From positions 1 to 64,000 of the forward strand of contig LUJP01000080.1 in assembly GCA_001689535.1 (NCBI GenBank): a stretch of DNA of 64,000 nucleotides, in the 5' to 3' direction. The notes beneath the pieces are model-generated. The model did no database searches and was not told where the DNA came from. It saw only the letters and a list, made by a program, of their open reading frames with translations. This document shows, one piece after another, positions 26,028 through 33,496 of this stretch; positions within the stretch are counted from its first letter, which is position 1, and each line of letters starts with the position of its first letter. This stretch comes from Bacteroidales bacterium M5 (GTDB taxonomy: Bacteria > Bacteroidota > Bacteroidia > Bacteroidales > Muribaculaceae). The translations under genes were made by a program, and so were the position numbers.

Positions 26028-27428
26028 ATGAGCACATTTTCAAAACTTCTCCTCCTCTCCGCCATAACTGCCGGTAGCCTCGGCGCGCGCGCACAGGAAG
26101 CCCCGGTGCAGGGCTTCGTACATGAGCAGTCCTCGGCCGACGGATATGTGTGGCCAACCGACCAGGCCGTTCTCGACAAACTAGACAAATGGCAGGACCA
26201 GAAATTCGGCGTGCTTTTCCACTGGGGACTTTACTCCGTGCCCGGCATCGTGGAGTCGTGGTCCATATGCTCCGAGGATGTCGACTGGATCGGCCGCAAG
26301 GTAAATCTTCCCTACGACGAGTACAAAAAATGGTATTTCAATCTGAAGGACTCCCTGAATCCCGTTGATTTCAATCCCGAGCAGTGGGCCGACATCATGG
26401 ACCGCGCCGGCATGAAATACATGGTGTTCACCACCAAACACCACGACGGATTCTGCACCTTCGATTCCAAACTCACCGACTTCACCGTGGCCAAAGGCCC
26501 ATTCGCCTCAAATCCGCGCAAGAATGTGGCAAAAGAAGTGTTCAACGCTTTCCGCGACAAGGACTTCATGATCGGCTGCTACTTCTCAAAGCCCGACTGG
26601 CACTGCGAGTGGTTCTGGAATCCTTATTTCGCCACTCCCAACCGCCGCATCAACTATAAGAAGGAGCGTCACCCCGACTGGTGGAAAAACTATCAGGATT
26701 TCACCGCCGGACAGCTCGGCGAACTCCTTGGAGGTGATTATGGCAAATTCGATATCCTCTGGCTCGACGGCGGATGGATTACCGGCGACGACATCAAGCT
26801 CGACAGCATTCTTGCCGACGCACGCGGATCGCGCCATCCCGGCCTCATCTCCGTGGACCGTGCCATAAAGGGCCGTAACGAAAACTATCAGACCCCCGAA
26901 CGCGGAATTCCCGCCACTCAGCTGAATTATCCCTGGGAAAGCTGCATAACCCTGAGCAACGACTGGGGATGGGTGCCCAACGCTCCCTTCAAGTCGCCCA
27001 CCAAGGTTCTGGGTCTGCTCTCAGAAATCACGGCCAAAGGCGGCTGCCTGCTGCTCGGCGTAGGCCCCACAGCCCAGGGTCTTATCCAGCCTGAAGTCGA
27101 GGAGCGCCTCACTGTGATAGGCGACTGGCTCGGGAAAAACGGCGAAGCCATCTACTCCACCCGCACCACTCCCTTCTATAACGACGGACCGGTATGGTTC
27201 ACAGCCAACAAGGATGGCAAGACTCTCTATGCCATCTACGCCCTTCCCGAAAACGAGAAACTTCCCGCCACCATAGAATGGACCGGCAATATCCCCACAG
27301 GTAAAATGACGCTTCTCGACGGCAAACGCAAGGTAAGCTACAGCGTTAAGGACGGAAAAGTGACTGTAAAACTGCCAAAAGGACTTCCCGACATGCCCGT
27401 GGCCCTAAAATTTGAGGCGAAAAAATAA
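26028..27428 (+). CDS. Exported alpha-L-fucosidase, GH29, tandem copy B
   Basis: A 466-residue paralogue of the preceding gene, with its own signal peptide (cleavage near ARA-QE). KFGVLFHWGLYS, YMVFTTKHHDGFCTF and the nucleophile Asp in ILWLDGGWI (D247) are kept. The two proteins differ mainly at the N-terminus, in a loop near residues 80-95 and around 310, close to the sugar pocket, so specificities may differ. Nucleotide identity is patchy: 26535-26603 is identical to 25124-25192, while neighbouring codons differ at third positions. Seven bp separate the genes, so they share one transcript. Confidence 0.92.
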   Translation: MSTFSKLLLLSAITAGSLGARAQEAPVQGFVHEQSSADGYVWPTDQAVLDKLDKWQDQKFGVLFHWGLYSVPGIVESWSICSEDVDWIGRKVNLPYDEYKKWYFNLKDSLNPVDFNPEQWADIMDRAGMKYMVFTTKHHDGFCTFDSKLTDFTVAKGPFASNPRKNVAKEVFNAFRDKDFMIGCYFSKPDWHCEWFWNPYFATPNRRINYKKERHPDWWKNYQDFTAGQLGELLGGDYGKFDILWLDGGWITGDDIKLDSILADARGSRHPGLISVDRAIKGRNENYQTPERGIPATQLNYPWESCITLSNDWGWVPNAPFKSPTKVLGLLSEITAKGGCLLLGVGPTAQGLIQPEVEERLTVIGDWLGKNGEAIYSTRTTPFYNDGPVWFTANKDGKTLYAIYALPENEKLPATIEWTGNIPTGKMTLLDGKRKVSYSVKDGKVTVKLPKGLPDMPVALKFEAKK

Positions 27429-27450
27429 CCGTGGAATTGCAACTTTTGGT

Positions 27451-27458
27451 TATATTTG
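27451..27458 (+). promoter_or_regulatory. TM2-mltG promoter, -7 box TATATTTG
   Basis: Consensus -7 box followed by cgcgtc, 47 bp before the ATG at 27505. Confidence 0.7.
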
Positions 27459-27504
27459 CGCGTCTAACAATAGAGTGTTAACCAGTAAAAATTCAACAGA
27501 ACAA

Positions 27505-27942
27505 ATGAAAAAGTGTCCTCATTGCCAGCAGTACATAGACGACAATCTGACCGTATGCCCTTACTGCCACCAGACAACTGACGATGTAGCAGGTGCAACA
27601 CCTGAAAATCCTTATGGAATCACCCTCGACGAAGGCACCGTAGCTTCACACGACACCCTCGAAAGCTATTTCAACCGCAACGACGTGTTTTCATCTGATC
27701 CCGTTTCCGGAAAAAGCCGTGGTGTGTGCGCCCTCCTCTCCATATTCCTGGGCGGACTAGGCATCCAGTATTTCTATCTGGGCAAAACCACGGCAGGTGT
27801 AATTTCAATTCTCCTTACCCTTGTCACCTGCGGTCTGTGGGAAATAATCACACTGGTCCAGGGTATTTTGATGTTTGTGATGGACAACCGCACTTTCATT
27901 AAAAAATACGTGGTAAGCCAGTCGAAGTTCCCCGTATTCTGA
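27505..27942 (+). CDS. TM2-domain membrane protein with zinc ribbon
   Basis: A 145-residue protein. It opens with a four-Cys zinc ribbon (C4, C7, C18, C21), followed by a polar linker and a TM2 domain of two membrane helices (about 82-130: ALLSIFLGGLGIQYFYLG and ITLVQGILMFVMDN). TM2 proteins sit in the inner membrane; their role is unknown. The ATG at 27505 is chosen because the upstream frame overlaps the fucosidase gene and the promoter. The stop overlaps the mltG start by one base (TGATG), suggesting a shared role at the envelope. Confidence 0.88.
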   Translation: MKKCPHCQQYIDDNLTVCPYCHQTTDDVAGATPENPYGITLDEGTVASHDTLESYFNRNDVFSSDPVSGKSRGVCALLSIFLGGLGIQYFYLGKTTAGVISILLTLVTCGLWEIITLVQGILMFVMDNRTFIKKYVVSQSKFPVF

Positions 27943-29015
27943 TGGCTCAGAACCAACCCGTAAAGAAACGCACGCCGCGCGCTTCCGCCAAAAAGGGCGG
28001 CGACGCGCGGCGTCGCTTGCTGTGGATCGGCGGCATTACCATAATAGTGGCGCTGGTGATAGCCGGTGTGGCCGCAGGTATGGCCATGCACCCCTACAAA
28101 GGCAACGACACATGGCTTTACATTCCGCGTGATGCCACTGAAAAATCCATGGCCGACTCCCTTCGCGCACGGCTGGGTTCAGCCGAGGCCAACCGCATAA
28201 TGACCTTCTTTTCCGCCGTTGGCGGAGAACCGCGGCGCGCGGCGGGAGCCTACCTGATACGTAACGGACAGCGCACGCTTTCCATTTCCAGGAACCTCGC
28301 GCGAGGAATGCAGACCCCGGTAAGAGTGAGCTGGAACAGTGCGCGCACCCTTCAGCAGCTTGCCGACATCATAGCCTCGCAGCTCGACTTCACTGCCGAG
28401 GAATTCCTGCAGGCCTGCAAAGAAGAGCTGCCCGCGCAGGGCTACAAGGCCCCCGAGTTCATGGCCGCATTCCTCCCCGACAGTTACGAGTTTTACTGGA
28501 CCACAACCCCGGAGGCCGCAGTGCGCCGCATGACGCAGTACCGCGACCGCTTCTGGACCGACGACCGCCGGGAAAAGGCCCGTAAGCTCGGACTCACACC
28601 GGTAGAAGTTGCCACTCTGGCATCTATCGTGGAGGAAGAATCGGCCAAGCCCGATGAATACCCGGCGATAGCGCGTCTGTATATGAACCGCCTGAAGAAG
28701 GGAATGTTGCTGCAGGCCGATCCGACGGTCAAATATGCCACCGGAAACTTCGCCCTGCGAAGAATCACCGGAGAGCACCTGCGCACCCCATCGCCCTACA
28801 ATACCTACCTTCACCCCGGTCTTCCGCCCGGCCCCCTACGCACGCCCTCGAAATCCACTATAGACCGTGTGCTGTCGGCACCGGCCCACACATATCTCTA
28901 TATGTGTGCCAAGGAGGATTTTTCAGGTTATCACAATTTCGCCTCCGACTATGCCACCCATACCGCCAATGCCCGGCGATATCAGAAAGAGCTCAACCGC
29001 AGAGGCATTAAATGA
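27942..29015 (+). CDS. mltG: Endolytic murein transglycosylase MltG
   Basis: A 357-residue inner-membrane enzyme that cuts nascent peptidoglycan strands and sets glycan length. A basic, Lys/Arg-rich cytosolic N-terminus is followed by one membrane helix (about 24-46) and the YceG domain. Hallmarks are FLPDSYEFYW, the catalytic-glutamate motif ASIVEEESAKPDEYP near residue 230, LQADPTVKYA, SPYNTYLHPGLPPGP and FSGYHNFA near the end. Translationally coupled to the TM2 gene; terminated by the hairpin at 29038. Confidence 0.95.
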   Translation: MAQNQPVKKRTPRASAKKGGDARRRLLWIGGITIIVALVIAGVAAGMAMHPYKGNDTWLYIPRDATEKSMADSLRARLGSAEANRIMTFFSAVGGEPRRAAGAYLIRNGQRTLSISRNLARGMQTPVRVSWNSARTLQQLADIIASQLDFTAEEFLQACKEELPAQGYKAPEFMAAFLPDSYEFYWTTTPEAAVRRMTQYRDRFWTDDRREKARKLGLTPVEVATLASIVEEESAKPDEYPAIARLYMNRLKKGMLLQADPTVKYATGNFALRRITGEHLRTPSPYNTYLHPGLPPGPLRTPSKSTIDRVLSAPAHTYLYMCAKEDFSGYHNFASDYATHTANARRYQKELNRRGIK

Positions 29016-29037
29016 AAGAATCTGCATGAAATAAAAG

Positions 29038-29067
29038 AATCCGCATGAATATTCTGCGGATTTTTTT
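29038..29067 (+). terminator. mltG terminator
   Basis: aatccgc (29038-29044) pairs with gcggatt (29056-29062), then a T-run. The last T is also the first base of the next -7 box. Confidence 0.85.
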
Positions 29068-29074
29068 ACCTTTG
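29067..29074 (+). promoter_or_regulatory. PNGase-like gene promoter, -7 box TACCTTTG
   Basis: TAnnTTTG match abutting the mltG terminator, 34 bp before the ATG at 29109. Confidence 0.7.
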
Positions 29075-29108
29075 TACTAAGTTAACCAATCAAAACAAAA
29101 CATCATCC

Positions 29109-30803
29109 ATGAGAAAGTATTTGCTTACAGCCGTAGCCGTATTGGCGACAGGCTGCATTACTGCCTCGGCTGCAAAAGCGCCCAACATCGTAAAGAATGT
29201 GCGCAACGCCAAAGGTATTGAAGTAACTTATCAGAATTCCTACAAAGGCCATGTATCACCCGGAACCATGACAATGACCGTAATCGGCGACCAGGTGGCG
29301 CTCGAAAGCACCCGCAAACGCCCCGACAACGGCGACGGTCCACGCGTGCCCGTGACAAAGAGCTATGTGGATTATGCCTCACACGAATCCCTTCGTTGGG
29401 CCCAGCTCCCCAACGGCTCAATCATCTCCAGCGCCACTCCCTTCGATATGGGTAAGGGCCTTAAGGAGATAGGCCAGGACAAATACCTCGGACTCGATTG
29501 CAAAATCATGCGCACGAGCGTGAACTCCAACACCATCGACATCTGGTACACCACAGCAATCCCCTTCCGCGGCACTCCGCAGGCAGGCGTGGGCGTGCCC
29601 GACGGTCTTGTGCTCCGCATAATCCGCAACGGCGACATGGTGCAGGAGGCCACAGCCATCACCCCTATCAAGCAGGTGCGCGACCTCATGCCCGAGACTT
29701 GGGGAACCAAACTCGACTCCTACGAATACCAGTATGAAATCAACCACGCCAACGTAATAACCGTGCCTGTTTTCGACCAGCAGCGCATCAACTTCGACGG
29801 TTCCAAGCTGCCCGAGGCGCTCAAGGATGGCGAAATCTACAATGTGGGCGGCGGCACAATCATCCTCAAGAAAGTGCAGCTCCCCGACAGCGTGAACGAC
29901 CGCGACGTGTTTGTGGAAGTGGTACAGTACTCCGACGGCGATGCCTACGACCGAACCGGCTCCGTATTCATGATACCCACCGACAAGAAGCAGTCGTTTA
30001 TCGACGCTATCCGCGACCTCAATACCGTGCCCGCTTTCAAATCGGGCGACACCGACTATCACGGACTCGTTTCCACTCCTGATTACAACGTGCCCATGGA
30101 GCTTATGCGCTTCTTCACCGGCTTCGGTGTGCGCGCTTTCAACCACAACAAGGTACGCGGTCAGGAATGGGTTGACTCCGTAAACTATAAAACAGAAGTC
30201 ACCAGCCTTGCCGACCGTCTGGTAGGCGAGCAGTGGATTGGCGCATATATAGGCAACTGGGATTCCAAAGGCCACAAAGTATCCGTGAAACTCAAATATT
30301 ATCCCAGCGGCGAGCGCAAATCGTTCCGCACCCTGCCTCTGTTCAACACCGTGAACTATCTCGAACAGGCCGGCCAGCCTTACCCCGTGTTCCTGCTCAA
30401 TGACTCTCTCAATGTGAAATTCACCCTCAAGGAGCCGGTGAAGAATGCCATCCTCTATTACCTCACCACCGGCCACGGCGGCTGGGGCGGCGGCGATGAG
30501 TTCAACCAGAAGCCAAACACCATCCTTGTTGACGGCAAACAGGTGATCTCATTCGTTCCCTGGCGCGAGGATTGCGGCACTTACCGCAACTGGAACCCCT
30601 GCTCGGGCAACTTCTCCAACGGTCTCAGCTCATCTGACCTCAGCCGTTCAAACTGGTGCCCCGCTACGGTTACCAACCCTGAATACATCTACCTTGGCGA
30701 CCTCGAGGCCGGCGAACACACCATCACCGTGAAAATACCTCAGGGCGCACCCGAAGGCGGCAGCAACAGCTACTGGTGCCTTTCCGGAACCCTCCTCTAC
30801 TGA
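29109..30803 (+). CDS. Peptide-N-glycosidase F-like exported protein
   Basis: A 564-residue exported protein. The signal peptide ends near SAA-KA; LATGC at 12-16 also resembles a weak lipobox. The C-terminal third matches the PNGase F C-terminal fold: LTTGHGGWGGGDEF, HTI-like NTILVDGK, FVPWREDCG, NWNPC and SRSNWCPA, equivalent to GWGHA...EWCF...HTIAI...NWAPDRAGWCPG in the Elizabethkingia enzyme. E464 falls where the PNGase F active-site Glu lies. PNGase F cuts N-glycans from Asn of glycoproteins. The first 270 residues, with repeated beta motifs, do not resemble that enzyme. It sits just after two fucosidases, fitting host glycoprotein use. Confidence 0.82.
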   Translation: MRKYLLTAVAVLATGCITASAAKAPNIVKNVRNAKGIEVTYQNSYKGHVSPGTMTMTVIGDQVALESTRKRPDNGDGPRVPVTKSYVDYASHESLRWAQLPNGSIISSATPFDMGKGLKEIGQDKYLGLDCKIMRTSVNSNTIDIWYTTAIPFRGTPQAGVGVPDGLVLRIIRNGDMVQEATAITPIKQVRDLMPETWGTKLDSYEYQYEINHANVITVPVFDQQRINFDGSKLPEALKDGEIYNVGGGTIILKKVQLPDSVNDRDVFVEVVQYSDGDAYDRTGSVFMIPTDKKQSFIDAIRDLNTVPAFKSGDTDYHGLVSTPDYNVPMELMRFFTGFGVRAFNHNKVRGQEWVDSVNYKTEVTSLADRLVGEQWIGAYIGNWDSKGHKVSVKLKYYPSGERKSFRTLPLFNTVNYLEQAGQPYPVFLLNDSLNVKFTLKEPVKNAILYYLTTGHGGWGGGDEFNQKPNTILVDGKQVISFVPWREDCGTYRNWNPCSGNFSNGLSSSDLSRSNWCPATVTNPEYIYLGDLEAGEHTITVKIPQGAPEGGSNSYWCLSGTLLY

Positions 30804-30846
30804 TACTTATAGGGCTGAACCGCCCTGACAAGATATTTATCCTGAC

Positions 30847-30884
30847 AACAACCGGTTGTGCATTCGCACACAACCGGTTGTTTT
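30847..30884. terminator. Strong hairpin after the PNGase-like gene
   Basis: aacaaccggttgtg (30847-30860) pairs with cacaaccggttgtt (30869-30882) around an 8-nt loop, followed by ttag. The rest of the gap to the next gene is AT-rich with no clear -7 box. Confidence 0.75.
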
Positions 30885-31134
30885 AGTTTAAAGCCACCCG
30901 CGGAGTGCATATACGCTATTCCATATTGCTTTAATACGATAATGCAATTCAATCGTCAAATTATCCACTGTAACGTCAAAGGGTTATTGTTAAATTCGCA
31001 TAATTGTTCAGGATACTCAGCAACACCATGAAATCAGACATTATGAGTATCCTAAACCGCAACACATTCTGTAATTATCCATGTAGTATTTATCCGTGAA
31101 AACTAACAAGACAATAGCGATCCCGTTTCGTTCA

Positions 31135-33429
31135 ATGAAAAAGAGAATTTCAAAACGCCCAATGCTGTATATTGCCGGTATGGCATTGTCGGCAGCCTCT
31201 GTCTGCGCAAAAGAATATCATGTGGCAACCAGCGGAAGCGACACCAACAGCGGAACCATCACATCCCCGTTAAAAACAATCAACGCCGCAGCCATTAAGG
31301 CCTATCCCGGCGATACCATCACGGTACATGAAGGCATCTACCGCGAGCGCGTGGTGCCGCCAAGAGGCGGAGATTCCGACAAGTCGCGCATTCTCTACAG
31401 AGCTGCTGAGGGCGAGAGCGTCACAATCACCGGATCTGAACCGATTGGAAACTGGGTAAAGGTAAAAGACAACACCTGGAAAACCACTCTTCCAAATACA
31501 TTTTTCGGCGAATCAAATCCGTTTGACGAACAGATATACGGCAGCTGGTATCGCGGTAAAGGCCGTCCGAATCACACGGGTAGCGTTTATCTTAACGGAC
31601 AGCGTATCCGCGAGACATTTTCGCTGGGTGACGTCATGCAGCCCGTGAAGGACAGTCCGCGCTGGTATGCCGAGGCCGACGGCAACGGAGGTCCCGTGCT
31701 CATGAATTTTGAGTGGATATGTCCGTCGGGCGGGGAAAAGATGACGTCGATGCACGCTACGGTGGAAGGAGGCGACCAAGCGGTGTGTATAGCCGTAATA
31801 GACCGCTGGCCATTCGGATATCTGAAAGATAAATCAGTGATGCACTTCAGCGGAGTAGACTTCGGTGCCGGTACCGACACTCTGATGTTTCAGGCAGCTA
31901 CTCTTGCCAAAGGCGGCATAGTGGAAATGTATCTTGACGGTGATAAAAAAGAACTGTTGGGATCCGCCATGGTGACAAATACGGGAGACTGGGAGAAATT
32001 CGAGGTGTTTCCGCTTAAAATGAACCGCAGCCTTTCAGGGCGACACGACATAAGATTCGAACTCAAGGCTCCCGCCAGATACCTTGATGGAAAAACAATT
32101 ATCTGGGCGCAATTCCCCGACGGTACTGACCCGAATAAAGAAAACGTGGAGATATCCGTGCGGCCTCAGGTGTTCTACCCCGACCGAACAGGCATCAATT
32201 ATATAACCGTGAGAGGTTTCACACTCGAAAACGCAGCAACCAACTGGGCGCCCCCTTCGGCCGAACAGCCCGGACTGATTGGCCCGCGCTGGGCCAAAGG
32301 CTGGATTATCGAAGATAACGTAATACGTAATTCCAGATGCTCCGGCATCTCTCTCGGCCGTCCGACATTCGGCCATGCCCATCATTACCAGAAATTGCCG
32401 CCTCAGGTGTATCCCGAGGCCGGCGGAGGCCAGACACGCGAACAGCTGCTTGATTACTTCGAAAATGCCTCATGGGACAAAAATGAAGCCGGATTCCATA
32501 TAGTGCGCAACAACCATATCTATGAGTGTGGCCAGGCCGGTATTGTGGGTTGCAGCGGTGGCGCTTTCAGTGTGATAGAAGGAAACGAAATCCACGACAT
32601 ATGCATGGGCGAGACCTTCGAGGGCGACGAAATGGCCGGTATAAAGCTGCATTTCGCCAATGACGCCGTGATTAAAGACAATCATATCTATCGCACCATC
32701 CGGGGTCTGTGGCTCGACTGGGGTTCGCAGGGAATGCAGATTACAGGCAATCTGCTTCATGACAACAACCACTGCGAGGATCTGTTTGTGGAGGTGTGCC
32801 ACGGCCCGGTATTCGTAGCCAACAACATCATGCTCTCACGCAACGGAAGCTCCATGTCGCAAGGCATAGCCTACGTTCACAATCTTATAACCGGCAACAT
32901 ATCCGGCGGCCAGGACCGGTGTGCGGGCGGCAGGCTCACTTATTTCTATGAACCACACGGCACCACATCGCTCGGTAAGGTTCCGAATCCGGGCGGTGAC
33001 CTTCAGTGGTATAATAACATTCTGACGAAAGATGCGTCCCTGCGCAATTGGGACGAGCCGGGCCTCCCGATAAGATATTCTGGCAACATATTCTCAGACG
33101 GCGCCCGGCCTAACGATGCCGACAAGCGTGCCTCGGTTTACGGCGACACAGGCTTGGACGTGAAACTTACTGAAAAGGAAGACGGATGGTATCTGGTGAT
33201 GAATGTTCCTTTAGCATGGGACAATCGCTCCAAAACAAAAAAAGTCACCACAAAAATGCTTGGCAAAGCCATTACGCCCAATCAACCTTTCACCAACCCA
33301 GACGGAAGCCCGTTGAGTTGCGACAAGGACTACTTCGGCTCCAGCCGCAATTCCTCCAATCCGTATCCCGGCCCGGTTGAGATAAACCGCCCGGGCCTCC
33401 ACGAGTGGAAAGTCTGGCCTAAAAAATAG
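31135..33429 (+). CDS. GH120 beta-xylosidase-like protein with CBM6-like insertion
   Basis: 764 residues from the chosen ATG; an in-frame GTG at 31096 would add 13. Signal peptide ends near VCA-KE. The sequence follows Thermoanaerobacterium XylC (GH120) closely: EYHVATSGSD, GDTITVHEGIYRE, NWAPPSAEQPGLIGPRW, KGWIIEDNVI and the beta-helix core. The XylC nucleophile Asp and acid/base Glu correspond to LWLDWGSQG (about D528) and DLFVEVCHGP (about E553). Residues about 185-320 are an insert absent from XylC that reads like CBM6 (VDFGAGTDTLMFQ, GGIVEMYLDG, TGDWEKFEVF, SGRHDIRFEL). It likely trims xylose from oligosaccharides. Followed by the LamG protein after 67 bp. Confidence 0.85.
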   Translation: MKKRISKRPMLYIAGMALSAASVCAKEYHVATSGSDTNSGTITSPLKTINAAAIKAYPGDTITVHEGIYRERVVPPRGGDSDKSRILYRAAEGESVTITGSEPIGNWVKVKDNTWKTTLPNTFFGESNPFDEQIYGSWYRGKGRPNHTGSVYLNGQRIRETFSLGDVMQPVKDSPRWYAEADGNGGPVLMNFEWICPSGGEKMTSMHATVEGGDQAVCIAVIDRWPFGYLKDKSVMHFSGVDFGAGTDTLMFQAATLAKGGIVEMYLDGDKKELLGSAMVTNTGDWEKFEVFPLKMNRSLSGRHDIRFELKAPARYLDGKTIIWAQFPDGTDPNKENVEISVRPQVFYPDRTGINYITVRGFTLENAATNWAPPSAEQPGLIGPRWAKGWIIEDNVIRNSRCSGISLGRPTFGHAHHYQKLPPQVYPEAGGGQTREQLLDYFENASWDKNEAGFHIVRNNHIYECGQAGIVGCSGGAFSVIEGNEIHDICMGETFEGDEMAGIKLHFANDAVIKDNHIYRTIRGLWLDWGSQGMQITGNLLHDNNHCEDLFVEVCHGPVFVANNIMLSRNGSSMSQGIAYVHNLITGNISGGQDRCAGGRLTYFYEPHGTTSLGKVPNPGGDLQWYNNILTKDASLRNWDEPGLPIRYSGNIFSDGARPNDADKRASVYGDTGLDVKLTEKEDGWYLVMNVPLAWDNRSKTKKVTTKMLGKAITPNQPFTNPDGSPLSCDKDYFGSSRNSSNPYPGPVEINRPGLHEWKVWPKK

Positions 33430-33496
33430 CCCCGTCCTATCACCTCAATAATCAACAGGAACCAATCAACAAAACAGAATAAACAATCGTAAACCA

